64,000 nucleotides of DNA from Theristus sp. LFF4_11 (GCA_030248135.1 JASANC010003846.1:81260-145259), one strand, 5' to 3'; shown: positions 53,901 through 56,729, numbered from the stretch's first letter. Made by a program: numbers and translations. Notes: generated by a model from the sequence alone, not told the origin.

Positions 53901-55483
53901 CGAAGCCAGAGCGTATTGATTAATTGGCTCACTAAAACACACACGTACAGGGGGATCCTGAATTATGGACACATTTTCATTTGGCTGAAAATCAGCTCAA
54001 ACTTTGACCGATAAAGTGGAAATTTGGAGTATTCTTTAAAGATAGAAATTTTGTTTACCAACGTAAAATTTTAGATGTGGATTATGGGAATTTAGTTACC
54101 ACTGATGTGAAAGACGTAAAAACACGGTTTTCAACGAGTTTTGATTATTTTTTTCATTTTCGATGGTTTCAAAAGTTGAATCGCCAGTTATTGTTACTGA
54201 ACCTAATAAGCAAATCTTAGAAGTACATTGTACTTCGGCAAAGCTGCTACAACTATTCGTCAGTGATGAAACTTTTATTCAGAAGCAAGTGGCCGTGCAC
54301 CAGTCTGAGAAGAGTTCGTTTCGGTCACCGGTTTGTTTTGAACCGTATTCCATACAGCAATTACTGGGTTTTGTGGTTGATTAGTGACTGAATAACGTGA
54401 GATTAACAACGTTATATAGCAAATTTGCCGAATTTTTTTAGATCTGGTCAAAAATGCATTTTGGTTTATAGTCAAGCCCTTCGGCTTCTTGCGACCTTTG
54501 TCAGACATAAATTGGAAAACATTCACGACAGAAACTATTTTTCATAAATTGTTTCACGCTCCCAGAAGTTATTATTGTAAAGAAACAAGGAGATAATGCA
54601 GGTTACTACCGTGAAAAATCAAGAGAAAAAGCTCAAAATTTAACATTTTCAAGTTTAGCGATGCGACTTTTAATGAAAGAAGCTCAGTGAATATAAAAAC
54701 TTAAGTTGGTAAACAACTAAAAAAACAAAAAAATATTTAGAATACCTGTACCAAATTTCAGCTCTGTTCGTTCAGCTCTATTCGTTAACGTTTGGTATGA
54801 AATGAAATAAAACGCGAATGAAAATGTGTCCCTAATTCTGGACCACCGTGTACACGTGCATGTGTGTCCGTTCACTGGTATGCATCTTCCACGGGAACTC
54901 GGCTGGAAATTGAGGTGCGTACAGAGTAGTATTATCTTTTCGTGTGAAGGAGGCGGAGTAATGTTGAATGATGCGTGGAAAAGCCGCACAGCTTGAAAAG
55001 CAGTTTCGCGCCCGAACGTAATTCGAATATGAAATAAAGTAAATTTGCTAAGTGACAAAAATTCTGATTGTTTTTTTCTCAATTTCTTGCACAAATCTGC
55101 CGTCAGAATACGTTAAATTTTGCTGATTGCAAATTGCCGCGCAGCCATAAAACAGTTTCTCTATCTGTGCGTGCAAATGCATCGTGGGTGACGTTTAATA
55201 ATAAGGATAATACACACGGTGCATGTGGCCAGCAACAACCGCATACAACGTGCCATGGATAGTAGTACACCTGGCTAGCGAGTGTCTCCTTGAACACTGG
55301 GTCCTGCAGTACAGTTTCGAGCTTTGTCAAGTCCGACTGCAGCGTGTGCGCGTCGTCCGGCTCTGACTTCAGTCGCTCCTTGATCACTCCAATCACACGC
55401 AACGCTCGATCAGCGTCCTCTGAAATATCTGCGCATAGGGCGGGGCCAACATTTGGGTCGACAGGGAAACAGTAACTGACCAT
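5653..55483 (-). CDS. MPDZ: Multi-PDZ scaffold protein, MPDZ/MUPP1-like (whole gene, 37 coding exons)
   Basis: Seen: minus-strand exons join in consistent phase from ATG 55483 to TGA 5653, giving about 2,920 residues. Domains by approximate residue: L27 24-70, then PDZ1 73-170, PDZ2 286-375, PDZ3 656-745, PDZ4 967-1063, PDZ5 1150-1245, PDZ6 1349-1430, PDZ7 1776-1873, PDZ8 2023-2110, PDZ9 2178-2275, PDZ10 2350-2440, PDZ11 2455-2540, PDZ12 2730-2810, PDZ13 2825-2915. Known: one L27 plus 13 PDZ domains is the MPDZ layout; PATJ has about 10 PDZ domains. MPDZ binds Pals1 through L27 and many membrane-protein C-termini at junctions, polarity complexes and synapses. Distinctive motifs also match MPDZ positionally, for example the PDZ2 loop [12 protein letters not shown]5 KGLGF..DYQ, PDZ10 [12 protein letters not shown] and PDZ11 [15 protein letters not shown]. 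Inferred: cytoplasmic scaffold. There is no signal peptide or membrane segment. Linkers are longer than in vertebrates. The 5' UTR and promoter were not identified. Confidence 0.93.
6838..6960 (+). repeat. Dispersed repeat, copy 1 of a pair
   Basis: Similar in the same orientation to 8610-8730. Shared blocks are ATCAT-CGG, GCGAG, GGACAGCGCA and ACGCGCGTTTT. Diverged by roughly a quarter by eye. The pair brackets the fold-back minisatellite and MITE copy 1. Confidence 0.55.
7205..7893. mobile_element. Fold-back element with minisatellite arms
   Basis: The outer arms are tandem 15-16-bp units, GGACCTTTCCCGCGC-like at 7209-7400 and the reverse complement at 7730-7890. The inner arms (about 7415-7530 and 7611-7728) are also inverted copies of each other. 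Terminal arms built from tandem repeats recall Drosophila FB fold-back elements; that is an analogy, not a family call. No transposase. Confidence 0.8.
8086..8539 (+). mobile_element. C-rich TA-flanked MITE, copy 1
   Basis: It starts CCGTATTACCTCTATTAAAC and ends with its reverse complement, with TA on both sides. Runs of 8-10 C, separated by AAAAATAA, occupy both subterminal parts, so the minus strand could form G-quadruplexes. A unique core of about 240 bp is shared with copies at 19439 and 42342. Non-coding. Confidence 0.88.
8610..8730 (+). repeat. Dispersed repeat, copy 2 of a pair
   Basis: Second copy of the block at 6838-6960, in the same orientation. No coding potential and no terminal repeats identified. 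Confidence 0.55.
9415..9480 (-). repeat. Short dispersed repeat, family C
   Basis: Shares the core ACCAATTTTGA-TTNCCGCGTC and the trailing ACCTATCTATGCGCGCAT-like part with the other family C copies. Minus orientation relative to the copy at 55650. Confidence 0.6.
9557..9640 (+). repeat. Dispersed repeat, family D, copy 1
   Basis: Contains ACATGGCAGC, TTTTTCAGGGTGCAAGGAGC and AAATTTGAATGAAAGAAAA. An inverted copy is at 29275-29370, about 80% alike by eye. Confidence 0.6.
10176..11047 (-). CDS. MPDZ: MPDZ exon 36: end of PDZ11, long linker, PDZ12
   Basis: About 291 residues, acceptor tgtttttcag, phase 0 in and phase 2 out (donor GAAGG|gtaagt). It starts [18 protein letters not shown], the last strand of PDZ11. 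A Ser/Thr/Pro-rich linker of about 170 residues follows, then PDZ12: [38 protein letters not shown] and [14 protein letters not shown]. The PDZ12 loop TLGMGI is an unusual GLGF variant. Confidence 0.93.
11125..11478 (-). CDS. MPDZ: MPDZ exon 35: end of PDZ10 and most of PDZ11, GC donor
   Basis: 118 residues, acceptor acaccattcag, phase 0. It encodes [20 protein letters not shown] (PDZ10), then [20 protein letters not shown] and [20 protein letters not shown] (PDZ11), almost the MPDZ PDZ11 consensus. The frame ends ATILK at AAA|gcaagt, a second GC-AG intron. Exon 36 resumes the PDZ11 end in phase 0, which homology supports. Confidence 0.93.
11557..12120 (-). CDS. MPDZ: MPDZ exon 34: end of PDZ9 and first half of PDZ10
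   Basis: 188 residues, acceptor gcttttggttttag, donor GAG|gtactg, phase 0 at both ends. It encodes [20 protein letters not shown] (PDZ9), a linker, then [38 protein letters not shown] and LKPGDQLLE. The second part is nearly the MPDZ PDZ10 pattern ([12 protein letters not shown]). It ends just before VNG. Confidence 0.95.
12121..15932. other. MPDZ intron 33, mostly a fold-back element
   Basis: 3.8 kb inside PDZ9. Bases 12541-15884 are the long inverted repeat. The remaining 12121-12540 is AT-rich with nothing recognised. Confidence 0.8.
12541..15884. mobile_element. 3.3-kb fold-back element, 1.5-kb arms
   Basis: Arms 12541-14030 and 14422-15884 are reverse complements over nearly their whole length, with a spacer of about 390 bp. 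Both ends read TTTAACGCCGATTGCACGAA or its complement. Each arm holds several degenerate tandem units with GGGTAAAA and TTTTTGCC-CGGGCAT blocks, and a repeated AAGATCTCGCGGAGCT segment at each side. No transposase frame. Probably a non-autonomous DNA transposon. Confidence 0.88.
15933..16062 (-). CDS. MPDZ: MPDZ exon 33: first half of PDZ9
   Basis: Acceptor acttttttaag, phase 2 in and phase 0 out (donor ATG|gtatgt). It encodes [20 protein letters not shown], then [21 protein letters not shown] is the carboxylate loop. A 3.3-kb fold-back element starts only about 48 bases beyond its donor. Confidence 0.9.
16132..16214 (-). CDS. MPDZ: MPDZ exon 32: short linker before PDZ9
   Basis: Acceptor atagatttgcag, phase 0 in and phase 2 out (donor CCGAG|gtatgt). 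It encodes [20 protein letters not shown], then LEDDAMP. No domain. Phase 2 joins exon 33 exactly. Confidence 0.82.
16215..16755. other. MPDZ intron 31
   Basis: 541 bases between linker exons. Nothing recognised beyond AT-rich intronic sequence; an open frame at 16399-16605 has no splice support. Confidence 0.6.
16756..16962 (-). CDS. MPDZ: MPDZ exon 31: end of PDZ8 and linker
   Basis: Acceptor ttttcggacag, phase 0. It starts [20 protein letters not shown], completing PDZ8 with [10 protein letters not shown] linker rich in Lys, Gln and Thr follows. The 3' end is the least certain boundary in the gene: CAA|gtccgt is a weak donor, chosen because it keeps exon 32 open. Confidence 0.82.
17060..17265 (-). 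CDS. MPDZ: MPDZ exon 30: first half of PDZ8
   Basis: Acceptor cactgcattcag, phase 1 in and phase 0 out (donor GAG|gtatcc). It encodes [40 protein letters not shown] and LKPGDELLE. The KYG-L-GEL lead and [16 protein letters not shown] match PDZ8 of MPDZ closely. Confidence 0.94.
17324..17711 (-). CDS. MPDZ: MPDZ exon 29: acidic linker before PDZ8
   Basis: About 129 residues, acceptor cattttgcag, phase 0 in and phase 1 out (donor ACTC|gtaagt). It begins [20 protein letters not shown]. It is rich in Asp, Glu, Thr and Pro, with [15 protein letters not shown] near the end. Probably disordered. Confidence 0.88.
17712..18897. other. MPDZ intron 28
   Basis: About 1.2 kb between PDZ7 and the PDZ8 linker. 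No repeat or exon was identified with confidence. Confidence 0.55.
18898..19014 (-). CDS. MPDZ: MPDZ exon 28: end of PDZ7
   Basis: 39 residues, acceptor caacaactgcag, donor CAG|gtttgc, phase 0 at both ends. It encodes [20 protein letters not shown], then NPVRFVVQS, the final helix and strand of PDZ7 (compare [17 protein letters not shown] in MPDZ). Confidence 0.94.
19094..19330 (-). CDS. MPDZ: MPDZ exon 27: first part of PDZ7
   Basis: 79 residues, acceptor tttatttacag, donor AGT|gtaagt, phase 0 at both ends. It encodes [52 protein letters not shown] and [10 protein letters not shown] long loop after SIVGGR is also seen in MPDZ PDZ7. It ends just before VNG. Confidence 0.94.
19439..19886 (+). 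mobile_element. C-rich TA-flanked MITE, copy 2
   Basis: Same family and orientation as 8086-8539, about 448 bp, TA on both sides. It sits inside MPDZ intron 26, the intron with a GC donor, about 100 bases from that donor. Confidence 0.88.
19987..20570 (-). CDS. MPDZ: MPDZ exon 26: long acidic Gln/Glu/Ser linker, GC donor
   Basis: About 195 residues, acceptor aactttgtag, phase 1 in and phase 0 out. It is rich in Glu, Gln, Ser, Thr and Asp, and probably disordered. The frame reaches a stop just past the exon, and the only fitting donor is CAG|gcaagt, a GC-AG intron. Exon 27 then continues in phase 0 into PDZ7. Confidence 0.85.
20595..20715 (-). repeat. Short dispersed repeat, family C
   Basis: Reverse complement carries GGGGACTCGGATCATTTTGC, CAATTTTGAATTCCCGC and TATGCGCGCATT, matching 55650-55750 well. 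It lies in intron 25, just upstream (in transcript sense) of the exon 26 acceptor. Confidence 0.7.
20876..21168 (-). CDS. MPDZ: MPDZ exon 25: PDZ6-PDZ7 linker
   Basis: Acceptor gtttgcgcag, phase 2 in and phase 1 out (donor AAAG|gttggt). It encodes [20 protein letters not shown], then a mixed linker with [20 protein letters not shown]. No domain is recognised. Its frame fits whether the microexon is included or skipped. Confidence 0.85.
21434..21454 (-). CDS. MPDZ: MPDZ exon 24: 21-nt microexon
   Basis: Strong acceptor acttttttcag and strong donor CCG|gtaagt enclose just 21 bases, phase 2 on both sides. Inclusion inserts seven residues (about IFPKYYR after a lysine) between PDZ6 and PDZ7. Skipping leaves the frame intact, so it is a likely alternative cassette. 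A 165-bp inverted repeat fills most of the intron upstream of it in the transcript. Not confirmed by any transcript here. Confidence 0.72.
21502..21666. mobile_element. 165-bp hairpin MITE in the intron before the microexon
   Basis: The two halves are reverse complements: CAGTC-AACTCTAAATTA, ATCAGCTGATT and GTTGGTG at the left pair with the right end, leaving a small loop. No TA flank. It fills most of intron 23 (21455-21690), between exon 23 and the 21-nt exon 24. Confidence 0.82.
21691..21795 (-). CDS. MPDZ: MPDZ exon 23: C-terminal extension of PDZ6
   Basis: Acceptor gatttgtttgcag, phase 2 in and out (donor CCAAA|gtaagg). It encodes [19 protein letters not shown], then Ser/Pro/Ala-rich sequence. 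The [11 protein letters not shown] segment parallels the YVPAEHLEEFK extension after MPDZ PDZ6. Confidence 0.88.
21875..22076 (-). CDS. MPDZ: MPDZ exon 22: main part of PDZ6
   Basis: Acceptor ggtctgtcacag, phase 1 in and phase 2 out (donor ATTGC|gtaagt). It encodes [38 protein letters not shown] and [16 protein letters not shown]. The [11 protein letters not shown] end matches the LRRHSLIGPDI end of MPDZ PDZ6. Confidence 0.93.
22142..22301 (-). CDS. MPDZ: MPDZ exon 21: Ser/Pro linker and start of PDZ6
   Basis: Acceptor actttttttcag, phase 0 in and phase 1 out (donor CTCG|gtgagt). It encodes [20 protein letters not shown], then [15 protein letters not shown], which is strand 1 of PDZ6. As in MPDZ PDZ6, the loop is not a canonical GLGF. 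Confidence 0.9.
22302..25026. other. MPDZ intron 20
   Basis: 2.7 kb. It contains a TIR element (22430-23314). The rest (about 23.3-25.0 kb) shows no exon or repeat I can support. Confidence 0.6.
22430..23314. mobile_element. Mariner-like TIR element, family M1, copy 1
   Basis: Ends are CAGGGTAACCCAGAGTTATGG and, reversed, CAGGGTGGTCCAGAGTTATGG, with TA outside both. 885 bp. The interior is similar to 53948-54850 but has no intact frame. The ends and TA target point to a Tc1/mariner-type element. Confidence 0.8.
25027..25092 (-). CDS. MPDZ: MPDZ exon 20: short linker exon
   Basis: 22 residues, phase 0 at both ends, acceptor gcatttag and donor CAG|gtaaaa. It encodes [20 protein letters not shown] followed by PQ. 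It is symmetric, so it could be skipped without a frameshift. No domain. Confidence 0.7.
25164..25271 (-). CDS. MPDZ: MPDZ exon 19: basic Ser-rich linker
   Basis: 36 residues, phase 0 at both ends, acceptor gatttttag and donor CAG|gttggc. It encodes [20 protein letters not shown], then [16 protein letters not shown] looks like a basic nuclear-localisation cluster, though PDZ linkers can be basic for other reasons. There is no homology to rely on; support is the splice sites and phase. Confidence 0.75.
25454..25525 (-). CDS. Possible small exon or alternative start in intron 18
   Basis: An open stretch from ATG 25525 begins [20 protein letters not shown] and ends at donor ACG|gtgaat in phase 0, which would fit exon 19. 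No acceptor gives the phase-0 entry needed after exon 18, so if real it is more likely a first exon of a short isoform. The composition resembles the neighbouring linker exons. Weak. Confidence 0.3.
26381..27432. mobile_element. 1.05-kb TIR element, arms about 250 bp
   Basis: Both ends read TATAGTCGGACTGGATAATT or its complement, followed by CGGGCATTAGCTGATTGGCT. Arms extend to about 26640 and from about 27180. The interior is very AT-rich, with GACGGCGACGGTGA blocks inverted. Non-coding. Confidence 0.83.
28067..28639. mobile_element. Mariner-like TIR element, family M2
   Basis: It begins CAGGGTGGTACGAAAGTATG after TA and ends with the reverse complement of CACCGAGTGGTCCAAAAGTA. About 573 bp, no coding frame. 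A family C repeat (28425-28510) lies inside, suggesting nesting. Confidence 0.65.
28425..28510 (+). repeat. Short dispersed repeat, family C
   Basis: Reads CGGATCACTTTACCAATTTT, then GAATTGCCGCGTCATGC and a GAGCGCATTC block, as in the other copies. Confidence 0.65.
29275..29370 (-). repeat. Dispersed repeat, family D, copy 2
   Basis: Inverted copy of 9557-9640, with GCTCCTTGCACCCTGAAAAA and GCTGCCATGTTT. Confidence 0.6.
29637..29861 (-). CDS. MPDZ: MPDZ exon 18: rest of PDZ5
   Basis: 75 residues, phase 0 at both ends (acceptor gtgtattgtag, donor GAG|gtgggt). It encodes [19 protein letters not shown], then [20 protein letters not shown] and [19 protein letters not shown] matches the conserved end of PDZ5 in MPDZ. 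Confidence 0.95.
29942..30133 (-). CDS. MPDZ: MPDZ exon 17: start of PDZ5
   Basis: Acceptor cttgcggcag, phase 0 at both ends (donor CAA|gtgagt). It encodes a linker with [19 protein letters not shown], then [16 protein letters not shown]. The KGLGF-(I/V)-DYQ motif is characteristic of MPDZ PDZ5. Confidence 0.92.
30201..30446 (-). CDS. MPDZ: MPDZ exon 16: second half of PDZ4 and linker
   Basis: Acceptor atttttgcag, phase 0. It starts [20 protein letters not shown], ending PDZ4 with [10 protein letters not shown] linker follows. The donor AAA|gtcggt was chosen over a nearby GTGTTC because only phase 0 keeps exon 17 open. Confidence 0.87.
30532..30702 (-). CDS. MPDZ: MPDZ exon 15: first half of PDZ4
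   Basis: Acceptor atcatgtttaag, phase 0 at both ends (donor GAG|gtactg). It encodes [32 protein letters not shown] and [19 protein letters not shown] is the PDZ4 carboxylate loop. It ends just before ING. Confidence 0.93.
30779..31027 (-). CDS. MPDZ: MPDZ exon 14: linker and lead-in to PDZ4
   Basis: 83 residues, phase 0 at both ends (acceptor attagttgcag, donor ATT|gtcagt). It begins with Ser/Ala/Glu-rich linker and ends [19 protein letters not shown] followed by II. The [11 protein letters not shown] segment resembles the conserved lead into PDZ4 of MPDZ. Confidence 0.9.
31101..31625 (-). CDS. MPDZ: MPDZ exon 13: end of PDZ3 and a long Thr/Ala-rich linker
   Basis: 175 residues, phase 0 at both ends (acceptor ccttttgccag, donor CAG|gtacat). 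It starts [19 protein letters not shown], ending PDZ3. A Thr/Ala/Gln/Ser linker follows. A coding trinucleotide tract near 31411-31440 gives runs of threonine and alanine (TTTTAAAAA) and may vary in length between individuals. Confidence 0.9.
31626..32985. other. MPDZ intron 12
   Basis: 1.36 kb inside PDZ3. It contains family A repeat copy 1 (32436-32725). Otherwise nothing recognised. Confidence 0.6.
32436..32725 (+). repeat. Dispersed repeat, family A, copy 1
   Basis: Shares GCCGCACAGCT, CGCGCCCGAACGTA-like, TGCCGTCAGA and ATCTGTGCGTGCAAATGCAT with 54945-55221, same orientation, about three-quarters alike by eye. Confidence 0.7.
32986..33077 (-). CDS. MPDZ: MPDZ exon 12: middle of PDZ3
   Basis: Acceptor attttcatcag, phase 1 in and phase 0 out (donor GCG|gttagt). 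It encodes [20 protein letters not shown], then [10 protein letters not shown]. It ends exactly before the VNG motif, an intron position repeated in other PDZ domains of this gene. Confidence 0.93.
33217..33340 (-). CDS. MPDZ: MPDZ exon 11: start of PDZ3
   Basis: Acceptor gaattattgtag, phase 0 in and phase 1 out (donor CGAG|gtaaag). It encodes [20 protein letters not shown], then [17 protein letters not shown] matches the PDZ3 loop of MPDZ and PATJ. Confidence 0.93.
33341..34445. other. MPDZ intron 10
   Basis: 1.1 kb. Nothing recognised; a 120-codon plus-strand frame at 34026-34388 has no supporting features. Confidence 0.55.
34446..34592 (-). CDS. MPDZ: MPDZ exon 10: segment before PDZ3
   Basis: 49 residues, phase 0 at both ends, acceptor atactgttag and donor AAC|gtaagt. 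It encodes [14 protein letters not shown], then [19 protein letters not shown]. An internal ATG (34577) would allow a transcript starting here, but the acceptor and phases fit an internal exon. It lies about 5.2 kb from exon 9. Confidence 0.8.
38238..38430. repeat. GCGCG-rich hairpin element
   Basis: CCATTCATG at the left and CATGAATGG at the right close an inverted repeat whose arms are GCGCGCTGACGCGCGTC-like units, with further units inside. About 190 bp, strongly palindromic and much richer in G and C than its surroundings. Confidence 0.7.
38508..38665. repeat. Small inverted-repeat element with CCGGTTTTT blocks
   Basis: It starts GGGATGGAAAAACCCGGGTT and ends GTGCCATCCCC, with inverted AACCG/CGGTT blocks inside. 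MITE-like; similar AACCGG-rich sequence occurs at about 26930-26975. Confidence 0.5.
39811..40028 (-). CDS. MPDZ: MPDZ exon 9: linker with a basic patch
   Basis: The acceptor gtctgtttacag was preferred over a nearer cag at 40069 because only this one keeps phase 1 open. It ends phase 0 at FEDV|gtcagt. It includes the basic stretch [13 protein letters not shown] inside a Ser/Ala/Thr-rich linker. No domain is recognised. Confidence 0.78.
40134..40382 (-). CDS. MPDZ: MPDZ exon 8: Ala/Thr-rich linker with a NAGNAG acceptor
   Basis: Phase 1 in and out. The acceptor reads ttgcagcag, so splicing at 40382 or 40379 adds or drops one alanine. It encodes an Ala/Ser/Thr/Pro linker. The donor is TTG|gtatgt. 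The frame also stays open across the next intron, so intron retention would not cause a stop at once. Confidence 0.8.
40501..40674 (-). CDS. MPDZ: MPDZ exon 7: PDZ2-PDZ3 linker
   Basis: Acceptor gaacacttcag, phase 1 in and out (donor GTCG|gtatgt). It encodes a linker starting [19 protein letters not shown], then Pro/Ala-rich sequence. No domain is recognised. Frame and phase tie it to exons 6 and 8. Confidence 0.85.
40798..40960 (-). CDS. MPDZ: MPDZ exon 6: second half of PDZ2
   Basis: Acceptor ctatttag, phase 0 in and phase 1 out (donor ATTG|gtaagc). It encodes [20 protein letters not shown], then [13 protein letters not shown], completing PDZ2 with the MSSQQVA helix typical of this domain in MPDZ. 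Confidence 0.94.
41049..41183 (-). CDS. MPDZ: MPDZ exon 5: first half of PDZ2
   Basis: Acceptor cttgcttcag, phase 0 at both ends (donor AAG|gtcagg). It encodes [18 protein letters not shown], the loop GLGFGIVGG, then [16 protein letters not shown]. This is very close to PDZ2 of MPDZ, in which GLGFGI-GG and TGV-VKT are conserved. Confidence 0.94.
41622..41865 (+). repeat. Dispersed repeat, family B, copy 1
   Basis: About 90% alike by eye to 55758-56003. Shared blocks are CAAAGTACAGGCACTAAAAT, CAGTTTGGTGTGACTGATTC and GTCTGGTTTGCTGTGAACGA. High similarity suggests a young family. No terminal repeats or coding frame seen. Confidence 0.8.
42174..42278 (-). CDS. MPDZ: Possible optional or alternative first exon (4b)
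   Basis: An open stretch starts at ATG 42278, begins [18 protein letters not shown], and ends at a strong donor CCG|gtaaga in phase 0, which fits exon 5. The composition (Q/T/P-rich) matches the linkers. No good acceptor lies upstream: a MITE ends only about 64 bases away at 42342, and every frame through that junction contains stops. It may therefore be an alternative first exon, making a form without L27 and PDZ1, or a cassette with a weak acceptor near 42307. Exon 4 also joins exon 5 in frame without it. Confidence 0.5.
42342..42788 (-). mobile_element. C-rich TA-flanked MITE, copy 3
   Basis: Same family in the opposite orientation, 447 bp, TA on both sides. It lies about 64 bases upstream (in transcript sense) of the ATG of candidate exon 4b. 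Confidence 0.88.
45851..45871. repeat. (GT)n microsatellite
   Basis: About ten uninterrupted GT units, a likely length-variable site in intron 4. Confidence 0.9.
46750..47163 (-). CDS. MPDZ: MPDZ exon 4: end of PDZ1 and linker to PDZ2
   Basis: 138 residues. Acceptor atttgcacag, phase 0. It begins [10 protein letters not shown], giving the last helix and strand of PDZ1. A Pro/Gln/Thr/Ala-rich linker with no recognised domain follows. The donor is taken as GTG|gttagt, in phase 0; ATG|gtggtt three bases earlier in the transcript is also possible. The opposite-strand reading frame here is a shadow. Confidence 0.85.
47433..47529 (-). CDS. MPDZ: MPDZ exon 3: middle of PDZ1
   Basis: Acceptor atttttcag, phase 2 in and phase 0 out (donor CAG|gtcagt). 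It encodes [17 protein letters not shown] and continues to AGNLGQ. The GDELVAINE segment is the typical core strand of a PDZ domain, and it continues exon 2 in frame. Confidence 0.88.
47530..53106. other. MPDZ intron 2
   Basis: 5.6 kb inside PDZ1. It contains the decayed mariner-like element (51931-52672) and many ACATGTAC palindromes (about 51100-51640). No exon found. Confidence 0.6.
51931..52672 (-). mobile_element. Decayed Tc1/mariner-like transposon
   Basis: TIRs of about 110 bp (CAGGGCGTCCCAGCTAGATG at the left, matching GGGTGTCCCAGCTAGATG reversed at the right), TA on both sides. The minus strand at about 52205-52495 still encodes the C-terminal part of a DDE transposase: [25 protein letters not shown] and [14 protein letters not shown]. 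These match the usual WIGRGG, WPARSPDLT-CD(F/Y)FLWG and K--VY motifs. In-frame stops replace the expected W and F codons, a frameshift follows, and the N-terminal part is missing. Dead copy. Confidence 0.85.
53107..53222 (-). CDS. MPDZ: MPDZ exon 2: first half of PDZ1
   Basis: Acceptor gatctttttcag, phase 0 in and phase 2 out (donor AAAAA|gtttgt). It encodes strands 1-3 of PDZ1: [13 protein letters not shown], the carboxylate loop FIGLEF, then [20 protein letters not shown] stands where PDZ domains have GLGF, so peptide binding may be altered. Exon 1 joins directly, leaving almost no linker between L27 and PDZ1. Phase agreement with exons 1 and 3 is the main support. Confidence 0.8.
53948..54850. 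mobile_element. Mariner-like TIR element, family M1, copy 2
   Basis: TIRs CAGGGGGATCCTGAATTATG and, reversed, CACGGTGGTCCAGAATTAGG, with TA on both sides; 903 bp. Interior alignable with 22430-23314 at roughly two-thirds identity by eye. No intact frame. Confidence 0.78.
54945..55221 (+). repeat. Dispersed repeat, family A, copy 2
   Basis: Second copy of 32436-32725, same orientation. It ends about 50 bases from the exon 1 donor. Confidence 0.7.
55271..55483 (-). CDS. MPDZ: MPDZ exon 1: start codon and L27 domain
   Basis: 71 residues, starting at ATG 55483 and ending at donor CAG|gtgtac in phase 0. Residues 24-70 form an L27 domain ([15 protein letters not shown], then [20 protein letters not shown]), as at the N-terminus of MPDZ and PATJ. 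In that family this helix hairpin pairs with the L27 domain of Pals1/Stardust. The ATG was chosen because the sequence just upstream (TTTGTGAACAG before ATAATG) resembles a 3' splice site, so a 5' UTR intron or trans-splicing is possible. An in-frame extension of seven codons exists but has no ATG. Confidence 0.88.
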
Positions 55484-55644
55484 TATCTGTTCACAAACAC
55501 TCAACTAAACTGTTTGGCTTATCTTCAAATTAGAAACACACCAATTATTATTATTTTTTCAGATTCTGCGACTAAGTGCATGCGCAGACGTAGAATAAAA
55601 GCTACTTTTAATCATTATGTGGCAATTCACAATCGCCAAAGAGT

Positions 55645-55750
55645 CTCGTCATTATTTAGGAGACTCCGGATCACTGCCAACTTTGAATTCCCGCGTCATG
55701 CGTCAAACTGCTTACCTATCTACTGTATGCGCGCATCGGGTCTCGGGACC
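55645..55750 (+). repeat. Short dispersed repeat, family C
   Basis: Reads GGAGACTCCGGATCACTGCC, AACTTTGAATTCCCGCGTCA and CTACTGTATGCGCGCATCGG. Taken as the reference copy for the family. Confidence 0.7.
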
Positions 55751-55757
55751 AAAATAG

Positions 55758-56003
55758 AATCTATTATTGTGGATTTATTCAAACGTGTCCGGACAAAATA
55801 ACGTCATTTGCTTTAACAACGCCCGTTTATCAAAGTACAGGCACTAAAATGTCAGTTTGGTGTGACTGATTCGACATTCACCATTTGTTTGCAGGAAGAA
55901 ATCGGCTAAACGGAAAGTCTGGTTTGCTGTGAACGACAAGCACATGTTTTGCTACACATGACGTCATTTCAGTGGGACACGTTTGAAAAAATATGTCATA
56001 GTA
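55758..56003 (+). repeat. Dispersed repeat, family B, copy 2
   Basis: Copy of 41622-41865 in the same orientation, directly next to a family C copy. The two may be parts of one longer element. Confidence 0.8.
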
Positions 56004-56729
56004 AAATACAAAATTCTGTCTAACGGAATCGCATTTTCTGAACACTGGTGGTTTTCAATGAAGGCAATGAAATATTGTTATAATAATAAAATAGCTAAAG
56101 TACCTTTTGACATTCTCTGGTGGCCTTGTTTAGTTTGTAGCTGTCGAGTTGACTCAAATGACCAAAGAATTCATCACTTGTTAACACACTGTTGGTGCTA
56201 TGGACGCCGTCTTTGATTTGTCAGTATTCAATTCAAGTTTATCAAGGATTCATTGATTCTCGGTTGGGAAGCCACGGTTCGATTGCACCAGATAAATTGA
56301 GATCTCCTAATGAATCATCTGTGGTGCTTGGCCAGGTTGGCCTCAGTGGGTTTGCTTTGTTCTGTCGCCCATAAGCAGATATTTCGTATTCATAGCAAAA
56401 TCTTCTGAATTCAGTTTTGCCAATTCAGTTCTCCAACATTGCTACGTATGGTTATTGGCACAATCTGAAAATACGCATGTTTATGTCTGCACATGCACAT
56501 GTTTAGAAAGTCTTGTCTTAATAAAAGTCTCAGAAGCTGTAGAAAGTGTTTTCTTAATATAGCTTTTGCAAATCAGTTTTGTTTTGATAGACAGAGACAC
56601 TTAATAAGAAAGTAAACCATTGTCAACGTAAAAAAAATTGACGAGTTTGAAGTACAAAAAAATCAATTGATGCAAACAATAAAATGAATGCTCAAGGTTA
56701 CTGCAATAATCAGTTGTTTTGTTTGTCTT

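Larger units (their letters stand above)
53223..55270. other. MPDZ intron 1
   Basis: 2 kb between L27 and PDZ1. It contains the second M1 element (53948-54850) and family A repeat copy 2. The open frames on both strands at 53566-53919 lack an acceptor and are unexplained. Confidence 0.65.

Noticed and set aside
53566..53919. Open frames on both strands with CpG-rich, coding-like composition
   Set aside because: No acceptor with a pyrimidine tract; the minus-strand frame does not fit between exons 1 and 2, which join directly in phase.
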